Shown one piece after another: positions 1 through 5,152 of a stretch of 5,173 bases of DNA. The number at the start of each line of letters is the position of its first letter. Within the stretch, counting starts at the first letter, position 1. The DNA is from Chloroflexota bacterium (GTDB lineage: Bacteria > Chloroflexota > Dehalococcoidia > SZUA-161). The stretch covers positions 1 through 5,173 of the forward strand of contig QIGA01000037.1 in the NCBI GenBank assembly GCA_003229915.1, in the 5' to 3' direction. Under the pieces are notes generated by a model. The model was not told where the DNA came from, ran no database searches, and was given only the letters and a program-made list of their open reading frames with translations. A program made the position numbers and the translations under genes.

Positions 1-19
1 TCTTCTCCTCGCTTGGCAT
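1..19 (-). CDS. 5' tip of a leftward ORF, possibly an IS transposase (partial)
   Basis: On the minus strand an ATG at 19-17 opens a frame reading MPSEEK before it leaves the window. It is preceded by a near-perfect Shine-Dalgarno sequence, AAGGAGG (29-23), with a 3-nt spacer. Only six residues are visible, so no family can be assigned from the protein. The assignment to a transposase gene is inferred only from the repeats immediately upstream at 31-86. Confidence 0.3.
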
Positions 20-30
20 CGTCCTCCTTA

Positions 31-52
31 GTAACATTTTTAGTTGAGTGAA
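31..52. repeat. IS-end type direct repeat, copy 1
   Basis: It starts GTAACATTTT and ends GAGTGAA. It matches copy 2 (66-86) apart from one extra T and one T/A difference. CCATG follows directly here, and four bases later after copy 2. Confidence 0.7.
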
Positions 53-65
53 CCATGCCCACTCG

Positions 66-86
66 GTAACATTTTAGATGAGTGAA
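66..86. repeat. IS-end type direct repeat, copy 2
   Basis: Second copy of the 21-22 bp motif (GTAACATTTT, then AGATGAGTGAA), 35 bp after copy 1. It is the outermost copy visible and probably lies close to the element boundary. Confidence 0.7.
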
Positions 87-95
87 TACGCCATG

Positions 96-124
96 TTGCG
101 CCTGGGCCGTCCAGGTGATATGAT
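96..124 (+). promoter_or_regulatory. possible extended -10 promoter for the ABM-domain gene
   Basis: TATGAT (119-124, 5 of 6 to the -10 consensus) is preceded by TGA (116-118), giving the TGn extended -10 form. Seventeen bases upstream is TTGCGC (96-101), a poor -35 matching only at TTG. Transcription would start near 131 and leave a leader of about 78 nt. It lies just outside the probable IS end. Moderate to weak evidence. Confidence 0.35.
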
Positions 125-208
125 TCTGGCCTGACTTACTTGCTCGCAGATACCAAATGTCAGAGAGAAGACGACCTCATCACAGACTCTTGGAACAGGG
201 AGGGAACG

Positions 209-520
209 ATGGCTGTCAAAGTGATTATCGAACGATCTGTGAGCGCTGATAACCAGGGAGAGGTTGCCGAGCTGCTCATGGATTTAAGAGCAAAGGCGAT
301 CCCCCAGCCAGGCTATGTATCTGGTGAAACGCTGTTCTCGGTGGACCGCCCGGGCACCCATCTGGTGATCAGCACCTGGGAGAGCCTGCGCGATTGGAAG
401 GCCTGGGGAAACGATCCACAGCGACTGGAGATTGTTGCCAAGATAGAGGCGCTCTTGATCTCTCCGAGCAAATCCTCTGTCTTCGCCACCTCCCCGCGTT
501 CGATAGCTGAGGGTGTATAG
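209..520 (+). CDS. antibiotic biosynthesis monooxygenase (ABM) domain protein
   Basis: A 103-residue protein with a single ABM-type ferredoxin-like fold. It begins with the edge strand AVKVIIERSV (2-11). A helix follows at about 15-31 (GEVAELLMDLRAKAI), then PGYVSGETLF (34-43), then THLVISTWESLRDWKAW (50-66), where the STW and DWKAW aromatic pattern is typical of the family. ABM proteins are small cytoplasmic dimers. Some oxidise aromatics or degrade haem without a cofactor, and many have no known substrate. The start is ATG 209 because GGGAGGG (198-204) lies four bases upstream. An in-frame TTG at 140 would add 23 residues that do not resemble the family. No partner gene indicates a substrate, since the neighbours are an IS end and convergent mazG. 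The fold assignment is fairly sure; the function is not known. Confidence 0.85.
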   Translation: MAVKVIIERSVSADNQGEVAELLMDLRAKAIPQPGYVSGETLFSVDRPGTHLVISTWESLRDWKAWGNDPQRLEIVAKIEALLISPSKSSVFATSPRSIAEGV

Positions 521-537
521 GCCACCCAACTCGAAGT

Positions 538-580
538 GTCAGGGTTGGGCGCTCAAATCACATCGTGTGATTTCCCTGAC
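538..580. terminator. interrupted hairpin between convergent genes, possible bidirectional terminator
   Basis: The inner stem is AAATCACA (555-562) against TGTGATTT (566-573), eight perfect pairs with a TCG loop. The outer stem is GTCAGGG (538-544) against CCCTGAC (574-580), seven perfect pairs. The stems stack directly on the right side and are separated by a 10-nt bulge on the left. An alternative small stem, CCCAAC (525-530) with GTTGGG (544-549), would compete. The hairpin sits between the ends of the ABM gene and mazG, which suits a two-way terminator. There is no clear T tract, so intrinsic termination is not certain. Confidence 0.5.
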
Positions 581-621
581 CTCGGCGTGAGAAAATGGGC
601 CCTATGCCTAGGAGCGTGAGC

Positions 622-1404
622 TCAATGGCAGCCGTCTAATTTTTGCTTGGCCTCATCCCACAGAGCATTCTGCTCCTCGAAGGAGAGGTCGCCCAACGGA
701 ACTCCACGTTCGCGGCAATGATCCTCCATATGGCGGAAGCGTTGGCAAAACCGTTCGTTGGCAAAGCGTAGCGCTTCCTCAAGATCCACCCGCTGCCAGC
801 GGGCGGCATTGACCAGAGCGAATAGAATGTCTCCGAATTCGTGAATCTTTTGTTGCGGCGTGCTGGCCCGTTCCAGTTCACCCACCTCTTCGGCCAGCTT
901 ATCAACTATGCCGCCAAAATCGTTCCAATCGAAGCCTATCCCAGCGGCCCTGCGCTGGATCGAATGGCTGTAGCTCAGCGCCGGCATCCCATGGGGCACA
1001 CTGGAGAGCACTGAATCGCCTGGCCTGCGTTCGTCCTGCTTCAGGGCCTCCCATTCAAGCGCCACCTCTTCGGCATCGGCCGCCTGGGAATCACCGAAGA
1101 CATGCGGATGGCGACGGATGAGCTTGGTCGCGATGCCACGAGCAACGTCCTTCATGTCGAATTCCCCTGCTTCACTGGCTATCTGTGCGTGCAGCAGAAT
1201 CTGCAAGAGCAGATCGCCCAGTTCCTCGCAGAGCTTATCGCTGTTACCATCGTCCAAGGTCTGCAGTACCTCATAGGCCTCCTCGATCAAGTAGGGTTTG
1301 AGCGAGGCGTGGGTTTGTTCTCGGTCCCACGGGCATCCGTCAGGAGCCCTCAATCTGGCAACGATTTGCTCAAGGGCTTCAAAGCTGTCAAGATCCTGGT
1401 TCAC
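622..1404 (-). CDS. mazG: MazG nucleoside triphosphate pyrophosphohydrolase
   Basis: A 260-residue all-alpha NTP pyrophosphatase that hydrolyses (d)NTPs to NMP and pyrophosphate in the cytoplasm, cleaning the nucleotide pool. E. coli MazG is about 263 residues, so this is full length with both tandem MazG domains. Domain 1 has the CPWD motif (24-27), EEAYE (41-45) and EELGD (60-64), the Mg-binding EExxE and ExxD pattern, then the conserved RRHPHVFG (97-104). Domain 2 has EEVGE (172-176) and EFGDILFALVN (189-199), again with the acidic residues in place. The start is GTG 1404, with GGGAGG three bases upstream. It lies 19 bp after the Fe-S protein gene on the same strand with no room for a promoter between them, so it is probably the second gene of that operon. 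The TGA stop faces the ABM gene. Confidence 0.96.
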   Translation of the reverse strand: MNQDLDSFEALEQIVARLRAPDGCPWDREQTHASLKPYLIEEAYEVLQTLDDGNSDKLCEELGDLLLQILLHAQIASEAGEFDMKDVARGIATKLIRRHPHVFGDSQAADAEEVALEWEALKQDERRPGDSVLSSVPHGMPALSYSHSIQRRAAGIGFDWNDFGGIVDKLAEEVGELERASTPQQKIHEFGDILFALVNAARWQRVDLEEALRFANERFCQRFRHMEDHCRERGVPLGDLSFEEQNALWDEAKQKLDGCH

Positions 1405-1423
1405 AGTCCTCCCTCTCAGTTCA

Positions 1424-2479
1424 CTACTGTGCCTGTGGTATGTGTTCCGCCGGCCTCACTAGCCGCAGACTCAACGCCTGAGGTTCACATTTGAGAACGC
1501 AAATGCCGCACCCCATGCATTTCTCGGGATCGACATAAGCCTTGTATTTCTTCGAGCCTTCTGGCTTCACCATCTCTATGGCATCGAACTGACACCAATC
1601 CGTGCAGCTCTGGCATCCATCACAAAGGGCCTGATCAACCCTGGCTTCGTATCTGCTCTTGGCAACGCACTTAGTCACCGGCACCTGAAATCTGTTCAGG
1701 GGCTGGTAGATCATGCAGCAGCCGATGCAGCAGTTGCACATTCCATAGCGAGGTCTCATGCGCGTTGAGTTCTCACAGGTGTGAAGCAGTCCCAGCTCCT
1801 CACATTCATCTATCAAAGCCAGAGCTTCATCGGCTGAAAGCCTTTTGCCCGCGTTCCGGCCTATCAGATACTCGGCAACCAGATTGAATTGGATATCGAC
1901 CATAGAGTGAGAACTCCTGCACTTTCTCCCCACAGCTTCCTTCCGCCTGCGGCAGGTACAGTGGGTAACGGCTATGGATCGAGCCGACATTATGATCTCC
2001 CGCATGTCTTCACAGGGCAGTATCTCAGGGCTGTTGAGGATCGCCTTGTAGGCAGGGACGATCCTCCCTCCAGGCTGCTCCCCTTTATCCCAACTGGATA
2101 CCTGGTCTGGATCCCATTCGTTGACACAAAAATCGTCCCACAGCTCGAATAGCTTCCGATCGCGTGTTATGTCAACATCAAAGGTGCACATTGTCATATC
2201 GTGAAGCTGTACCACAACGAGAGCGAAGCTGGCTTCCTCCAGGCCATCCGCGTTCTTGGCCCAGATCACCCCTTTTCTATATAAATCCTCCAGTTTCGTT
2301 TTCACCGACGCTGCATCCATGCCAACCTTGTCAGCCAGTTCCTCGTATTTCATGGGCAAAAGGGCGACCAGTTCGGCCTCCGCCGGAGTCATCAGGTATT
2401 CCAGCATGCGCCGATAACGAACTGAATCACGGTAGCCGTGTCTCGCTGCCAATACCGCATAATTCCCACTCGCGTTCAT
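1424..2479 (-). CDS. winged-helix and 4Fe-4S ferredoxin-domain protein
   Basis: A 351-residue cytoplasmic Fe-S protein. Residues about 28-75 look like a winged-helix domain, with the helix-turn-helix segment YEELADKVGMDAASVKTKL at 45-63. The middle domain carries HCTCR (173-177), C187, C235, CNCCIGCC (248-255) and C271, a Cys pattern I associate with a family of ferredoxin-like proteins from anaerobes. It is followed by two classical 4Fe-4S motifs, CDGCQSCTDWC (286-296) and CMGCGICVLKC (321-331). The usual proline after the last Cys of the first motif is replaced by Gln. It probably transfers electrons; the partner is unknown. The start is ATG 2479, preceded by AAGGGAG and lying just after a consensus promoter. 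An upstream ATG at 2500 overlaps the -10 box and a TTG at 2527 overlaps the -35. The first gene of a probable operon with mazG. Confidence 0.88.
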   Translation of the reverse strand: MNASGNYAVLAARHGYRDSVRYRRMLEYLMTPAEAELVALLPMKYEELADKVGMDAASVKTKLEDLYRKGVIWAKNADGLEEASFALVVVQLHDMTMCTFDVDITRDRKLFELWDDFCVNEWDPDQVSSWDKGEQPGGRIVPAYKAILNSPEILPCEDMREIIMSARSIAVTHCTCRRRKEAVGRKCRSSHSMVDIQFNLVAEYLIGRNAGKRLSADEALALIDECEELGLLHTCENSTRMRPRYGMCNCCIGCCMIYQPLNRFQVPVTKCVAKSRYEARVDQALCDGCQSCTDWCQFDAIEMVKPEGSKKYKAYVDPEKCMGCGICVLKCEPQALSLRLVRPAEHIPQAQ

Positions 2480-2498
2480 ACTGTCTCCCTTCCCGGCC

Positions 2499-2527
2499 AT
2501 TATATAATGCTCCCCTTTCCTTGACAA
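2499..2527 (-). promoter_or_regulatory. near-consensus sigma-70 promoter for the Fe-S protein and mazG
   Basis: On the minus strand, TTGTCA (2527-2522, 5 of 6), a 17-bp spacer (2521-2505) and TATAAT (2504-2499, 6 of 6). The predicted transcription start is near 2492, giving a leader of about 13 nt that consists mostly of the AAGGGAG ribosome site before ATG 2479. Its -35 occupies the same bases as the -35 of the opposite promoter. Confidence 0.8.
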
Positions 2528-2550
2528 GACGAACGAGGCTCGACTATCAT
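2521..2550 (+). promoter_or_regulatory. sigma-70 promoter for the Lit-like membrane protein gene
   Basis: TTGACA (2521-2526, 6 of 6), an 18-bp spacer and TATCAT (2545-2550, 5 of 6). The predicted start of transcription is near 2557, about 10 nt before ATG 2567, so the AGGAG ribosome site (2557-2561) would lie at the very 5' end of the mRNA. It overlaps the divergent promoter. Confidence 0.75.
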
Positions 2551-2566
2551 ACCCGCAGGAGATTAG

Positions 2567-3277
2567 ATGAAGGCACTCAAGGCGATAGCCGGTATCCTGC
2601 TCGTTATCTGCATCCCAATCCTGCTCATTACCACCAACGTGAGGCTTTCCGCAAACGAGATTCGCCTCTATGAGTATGGCTTCAACAAATTCGAGGTGAG
2701 TGCAGCAACAGGACTGGACAATGCGGAATTGCTCGATGCCGCTGACCAGTTGATCGTCTATTTCAATTCAGATGAGGAATTCATCGACATAGACATCTTC
2801 AACCAGCGTGAAGTGGCCCACCTGAAAGATGTCAAAGGGCTGATACGGCTGGCATATTCTCTTCAACTGGCTGCTCTGATCTATATTGTCGTATACATAG
2901 CCATCAGCTTCGCCCTGCGCCGGGGCGCTTTCTGGCGGGAGCTTGCAAAGCAAGCGATCTGGGGGGGTGGAGTTACTATAGCCCTGCTCGCCGCCTTCGG
3001 CCTTTGGGCAATAACCGACTTCGACAGTCTCTTCTTGCTGTTTCACCTGGTCGGCTTCAGCAACAATCTATGGCAGCTCAATCCTTGGGACAACATGCTC
3101 TTGATGTTCCCGCAGGGGTTCTTCAATGACGCTGCCCTGTTCGCAGCCGCAGCAACTATCGGGGAAGCATTAATCATCGGCGGGATTGCATGGGGGCTTC
3201 TGCGGCTTAGACGAAATGCGAAGACCGAAGCCAGCTCAGTTGGTTCTAATGGGGGCAGTGCTGATATCGAGACGTAG
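2567..3277 (+). CDS. TIGR01906/DUF1461 integral membrane protein, Lit-like lipoprotein intramolecular transacylase candidate
   Basis: A 236-residue protein with four predicted membrane helices at about 5-24, 97-117, 131-150 and 190-212. An extracytoplasmic domain (about 25-95) lies between helices 1 and 2, and the tail (213-236) is polar and probably cytoplasmic. Family signatures are EVAHLKDVKGL (82-92) and the loop after helix 3, with FHLVGF (159-164), LWQLNPWDNML (168-178) and FPQGFF (181-186). Known: DUF1461/TIGR01906 includes Lit of low-GC Firmicutes, which moves an acyl chain within the diacylglyceryl-cysteine of lipoproteins to give the N-acyl lyso form; two histidines are reported as catalytic. 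H85 and H160 are the candidates here. Lit activity is inferred from family membership. ATG 2567 follows AGGAG with a 5-nt spacer. Unrelated to the E. coli phage-exclusion protease also called Lit. Confidence 0.82.
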   Translation: MKALKAIAGILLVICIPILLITTNVRLSANEIRLYEYGFNKFEVSAATGLDNAELLDAADQLIVYFNSDEEFIDIDIFNQREVAHLKDVKGLIRLAYSLQLAALIYIVVYIAISFALRRGAFWRELAKQAIWGGGVTIALLAAFGLWAITDFDSLFLLFHLVGFSNNLWQLNPWDNMLLMFPQGFFNDAALFAAAATIGEALIIGGIAWGLLRLRRNAKTEASSVGSNGGSADIET

Positions 3278-3302
3278 GCCTGCCAGATAATTATGGGCAC
3301 GG

Positions 3303-3333
3303 TTGGAGCAGATGCTCTAGGCCACCCTATTTT
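3303..3333. terminator. weak hairpin between convergent genes
   Basis: TTGGAGC (3303-3309) pairs with GCTCTAG (3314-3320) around an AGAT loop, seven pairs of which two are G-T wobbles. ATTTT follows at 3329-3333 after a 8-nt gap. It could help end transcription of the Lit-like gene, but the stem is weak and the T run is distant. Nothing else stands out in 3278-3354. Confidence 0.3.
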
Positions 3334-3354
3334 GCTAAGTTCTCGAACACCCTC

Positions 3355-3585
3355 TTAGTGGCAAGAAGCGCACGTGCTAGCGGAGCAGGTGCTGCACTCG
3401 CTGCCACCACCCACAGGCGCAGACTCTCCTCCCGCACCCCTTGAAAAGGCCGCAAAGCTGGATAATACGCGCTTGGCTCCGTTATTGCAGCGCGGGCAAG
3501 ATGCGTCCTCGTTAACCTGACTCATAGGCCGAAGTAGTTCAAACTTGAGTCCACACTCGGGGCAGCAGTACTCGTAAACAGGCAT
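3355..3585 (-). CDS. FmdB-type zinc ribbon regulatory protein
   Basis: A 76-residue protein of the FmdB/CxxC_CxxC_SSSS family. The N-terminal zinc ribbon starts with the typical MPVYEY and has C8xxC11 and C30xxC33, with the conserved KRVLSSF (38-44) after it. An additional Cys at 7 precedes the first pair. A Gly-rich linker (about 50-62) leads to a second Cys cluster at the very C terminus, CSTCSASTCASCH (64-76), which could bind another metal ion. FmdB was named from a putative regulator of formamidase and amidase genes in Methylophilus, but most members have no proven role. The start is ATG 3585 with GGAGG (3597-3593) seven bases upstream. Monocistronic, convergent with the Lit-like gene and divergent from the FAD gene. 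Confidence 0.9.
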   Translation of the reverse strand: MPVYEYCCPECGLKFELLRPMSQVNEDASCPRCNNGAKRVLSSFAAFSRGAGGESAPVGGGSECSTCSASTCASCH

Positions 3586-3603
3586 TCTCCTGCCTCCAGT
3601 TTA

Positions 3604-3631
3604 ATCTTATCACTATGCTGCGGCAAGTCAA
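3604..3631 (-). promoter_or_regulatory. probable sigma-70 promoter for the FmdB-type gene
   Basis: On the minus strand, TTGACT (3631-3626, 5 of 6), a 16-bp spacer and TAAGAT (3609-3604, 4 of 6). The predicted start is near 3597, which places the GGAGG ribosome site at the 5' end of a leader of about 12 nt. Confidence 0.55.
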
Positions 3632-3670
3632 TGTCACCGACTCACTACCCGAGGGAGCAGCGAGCGCGGT

Positions 3671-3699
3671 TTGACGCGGCACACACTGCGATGTAGAAT
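3671..3699 (+). promoter_or_regulatory. sigma-70 promoter for the FAD-dependent dehydrogenase gene
   Basis: TTGACG (3671-3676, 5 of 6), a 17-bp spacer and TAGAAT (3694-3699, 5 of 6). The predicted start of transcription is near 3706, exactly where an in-frame TTG occurs, so translation should use ATG 3718 with a leader of about 12 nt. Confidence 0.7.
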
Positions 3700-3705
3700 T
3701 TCTAC
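3693..3705. promoter_or_regulatory. 13-bp palindrome over the -10 box, possible operator
   Basis: GTAGAA (3693-3698), one central T and TTCTAC (3700-3705) form a perfect inverted repeat. It covers the whole -10 box and reaches the predicted transcription start. A dimeric repressor bound here would block the promoter. Whether it is a protein site or chance is not known. Confidence 0.4.
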
Positions 3706-3717
3706 TTGGTTGAGTAC

Positions 3718-5112
3718 ATGAGAAGCAAATACGATGTCATCATCGTCGGCAGTGGGCCTGCAGGCATCTTCGCGGCACTGGAGCTAACCCAAGCAACGAA
3801 CCTCAGCATCCTGCTCCTGGAGAAAGGCAAAGACCTTCATCTCCGCAAGTGCCCCATCATCGGCAGAGAGCTCAGTTGTCCTCCTTGCTCACCTTGCGGT
3901 CTGGTAAGCGGCTGGGGCGGAGCCGGGGCGTTCAGCGATGGCAAGTTGACACTGTCACCACATGTCGGTGGCCAACTCGAAAGCTATCTCGGCACGGAGA
4001 AAACGGCTGAGCTGATTCGCCACGTTGATGACATTTACCTCAGGTTCGGTGCCTCGAATGAAGTGTACGGCGTTGGCCCTCAGGTGGAGCCCTTATCACG
4101 AAAGGCAGAGTCGGCCGGTTTGAAACTTGTTCCGGTACCGATTCGCCACATGGGTACAGAGCTCTGCCGCGATGTCCTCAAAGATATGCACCAATTCCTA
4201 GCCAGCAGGATCGAGAGCCAGACCGATACAGCGGCTACCTCCATAATAGTTCAGAACGGAGTGGTCAGAGGCATCCAGACCAATGACGGACAACAGATAG
4301 AGTCGCGTTACCTGATTATCGCCCCTGGTAGAGAAGGAGCTGATTGGCTGCTCAAAGAGGCCGCCCGGCTTGGGCTCACCCTGCACAATAATCCCGTCGA
4401 TATCGGGGTTAGGGTGGAACTGTCATCTACAGTACTTGAGGAATTGACCAACATCTTCTATGAGCTCAAGCTTGAGTTCCTGTCGCCATCCTACCGCGAT
4501 CGCATCAGGACATTCTGTATGTGCCCGGCAGGCGAGGTCACCATGGAGACTACCGGAGGCGACGATCCTGTCATAACAGTGAACGGACACAGTTACTCTC
4601 ATCGCAAGACGCAGAGCACTAACTTCGCCCTGCTGGTCAGCGCCAAATTCACCCCCCCCTTCCGCGAGCCGATCGCCTACGGGAGATATATCGCCCGCTT
4701 GGCAAACATCGTCAGCGGGGGAGTAATAATGCAGAGATGGGGTGATTTCTGCGCGGGGCATCGCTCCACGCCGACGTCGATTGAGGACGGTGCTGTTGAA
4801 CCGACATTGAAGAGCGCCACTCCTGGAGATCTCGGCTACGTATTGCCCTATCGCTTCCTCAAGGGTATCGGCGAGATGCTAATAGCAATGGACAGGCTGG
4901 CACCGGGTGTAGCCTCACCCCACACTCTGCTGTACGGAGCAGAAGTCAAGTTCTACTCATCCCGCCTCGAGCTCACCGAGAACCTCGAGACCGAGACAAC
5001 CAACCTATTCGCCATCGGAGACGGAGCCGGAGTCACCCGGGGGTTGATCCAAGCCGCAGCCTCCGGCGTCGTGGCCGCCAGAGAGATAGCCCGAAGAGTG
5101 GGTGCAGCGTAG
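3718..5112 (+). CDS. FAD-dependent dehydrogenase (COG2509-type NAD(P)/FAD-dependent oxidoreductase)
   Basis: A 464-residue cytoplasmic flavoprotein of normal length for the family. The N-terminal Rossmann motif is DVIIVGSGPAGIFAALEL (6-23), with the ribose-binding acid E35 at the end of strand 2 (LLLEKGK, 32-38). A Cys cluster follows (C45, C54, C57, C60), leading into the family signature GWGGAGAFSDGKLTLS (65-80). Further conserved stretches are CMCPAGEV (267-274) and NGHSYSHRKTQSTNFALL (289-306). The C-terminal FAD motif is FAIGDGAGVTRGLIQAA (431-447). Known: COG2509 proteins are uncharacterised FAD dehydrogenases distantly related to geranylgeranyl reductase and thiamine-biosynthesis folds; the substrate is unknown. 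I infer that the Cys cluster may bind a metal or Fe-S centre. ATG 3718 is preferred over TTG 3706 because transcription is predicted to start at about 3706; the ribosome site (GGTTGAG) is weak. Apparently monocistronic. Confidence 0.88.
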   Translation: MRSKYDVIIVGSGPAGIFAALELTQATNLSILLLEKGKDLHLRKCPIIGRELSCPPCSPCGLVSGWGGAGAFSDGKLTLSPHVGGQLESYLGTEKTAELIRHVDDIYLRFGASNEVYGVGPQVEPLSRKAESAGLKLVPVPIRHMGTELCRDVLKDMHQFLASRIESQTDTAATSIIVQNGVVRGIQTNDGQQIESRYLIIAPGREGADWLLKEAARLGLTLHNNPVDIGVRVELSSTVLEELTNIFYELKLEFLSPSYRDRIRTFCMCPAGEVTMETTGGDDPVITVNGHSYSHRKTQSTNFALLVSAKFTPPFREPIAYGRYIARLANIVSGGVIMQRWGDFCAGHRSTPTSIEDGAVEPTLKSATPGDLGYVLPYRFLKGIGEMLIAMDRLAPGVASPHTLLYGAEVKFYSSRLELTENLETETTNLFAIGDGAGVTRGLIQAAASGVVAAREIARRVGAA

Positions 5113-5115
5113 CGA

Positions 5116-5152
5116 AACCCACCGTTCAGTTGTGCATTTGGGGTGGTGGGTT
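5116..5152 (+). terminator. hairpin after the FAD-dependent dehydrogenase gene
   Basis: AACCCACC (5116-5123) pairs perfectly with GGTGGGTT (5145-5152) across a 21-nt loop, starting four bases after the stop codon. The downstream CCATTTCATTCC is only mildly T-rich. A plausible terminator, though the large loop and lack of a T run make it less than certain. Confidence 0.5.

Larger units (their letters stand above)
1..100 (-). mobile_element. probable right-hand end of an insertion sequence (IS21-like layout), partial
   Basis: Seen: two imperfect direct repeats at 31-52 and 66-86 with a 35-bp pitch. They lie just upstream of a leftward ORF start at 17-19 that has a strong Shine-Dalgarno sequence. 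Known: IS21-family ends carry several copies of a roughly 20-bp repeat outside the transposase operon. Inference: this is the end of such an element, with its transposase operon continuing left of the window. The outer boundary is uncertain. It should lie just beyond the second repeat, roughly at 87-100. No target-site duplication can be tested because the other end is outside the window. Confidence 0.4.

Noticed and set aside
140..208. TTG-started N-terminal extension of the ABM gene
   Set aside because: The 23 extra residues are polar and unlike the family. ATG 209 has a strong ribosome site and begins exactly at the ABM fold.
1102..1494. Plus-strand frame of 130 codons
   Set aside because: Antisense to well-recognised mazG and the end of the Fe-S gene, with no ribosome site or family resemblance.
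2480..2527. Longer starts of the Fe-S protein at TTG 2527 or ATG 2500
   Set aside because: Both lie within the promoter's -35 and -10 boxes. ATG 2479 has AAGGGAG at good spacing just after the predicted transcription start.
2534..2542. CGAG-G-CTCG palindrome inside the spacer of the Lit-like gene promoter
   Set aside because: Arms of only four bases; too short to support an operator call.
2164..2673. Plus-strand frame of 169 codons
   Set aside because: It runs antisense through the Fe-S gene, across the divergent promoters and into the Lit-like gene. The composition (Pro, Ser, Arg, His-rich) is typical of a shadow frame.
3706..3717. TTG 3706 as start of the FAD gene
   Set aside because: It coincides with the predicted transcription start and has no ribosome site. 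ATG 3718 directly precedes the nucleotide-binding strand.
4423..4761. Minus-strand frame of 112 codons inside the FAD gene
   Set aside because: Shadow of conserved coding sequence on the other strand, with no supporting motif.
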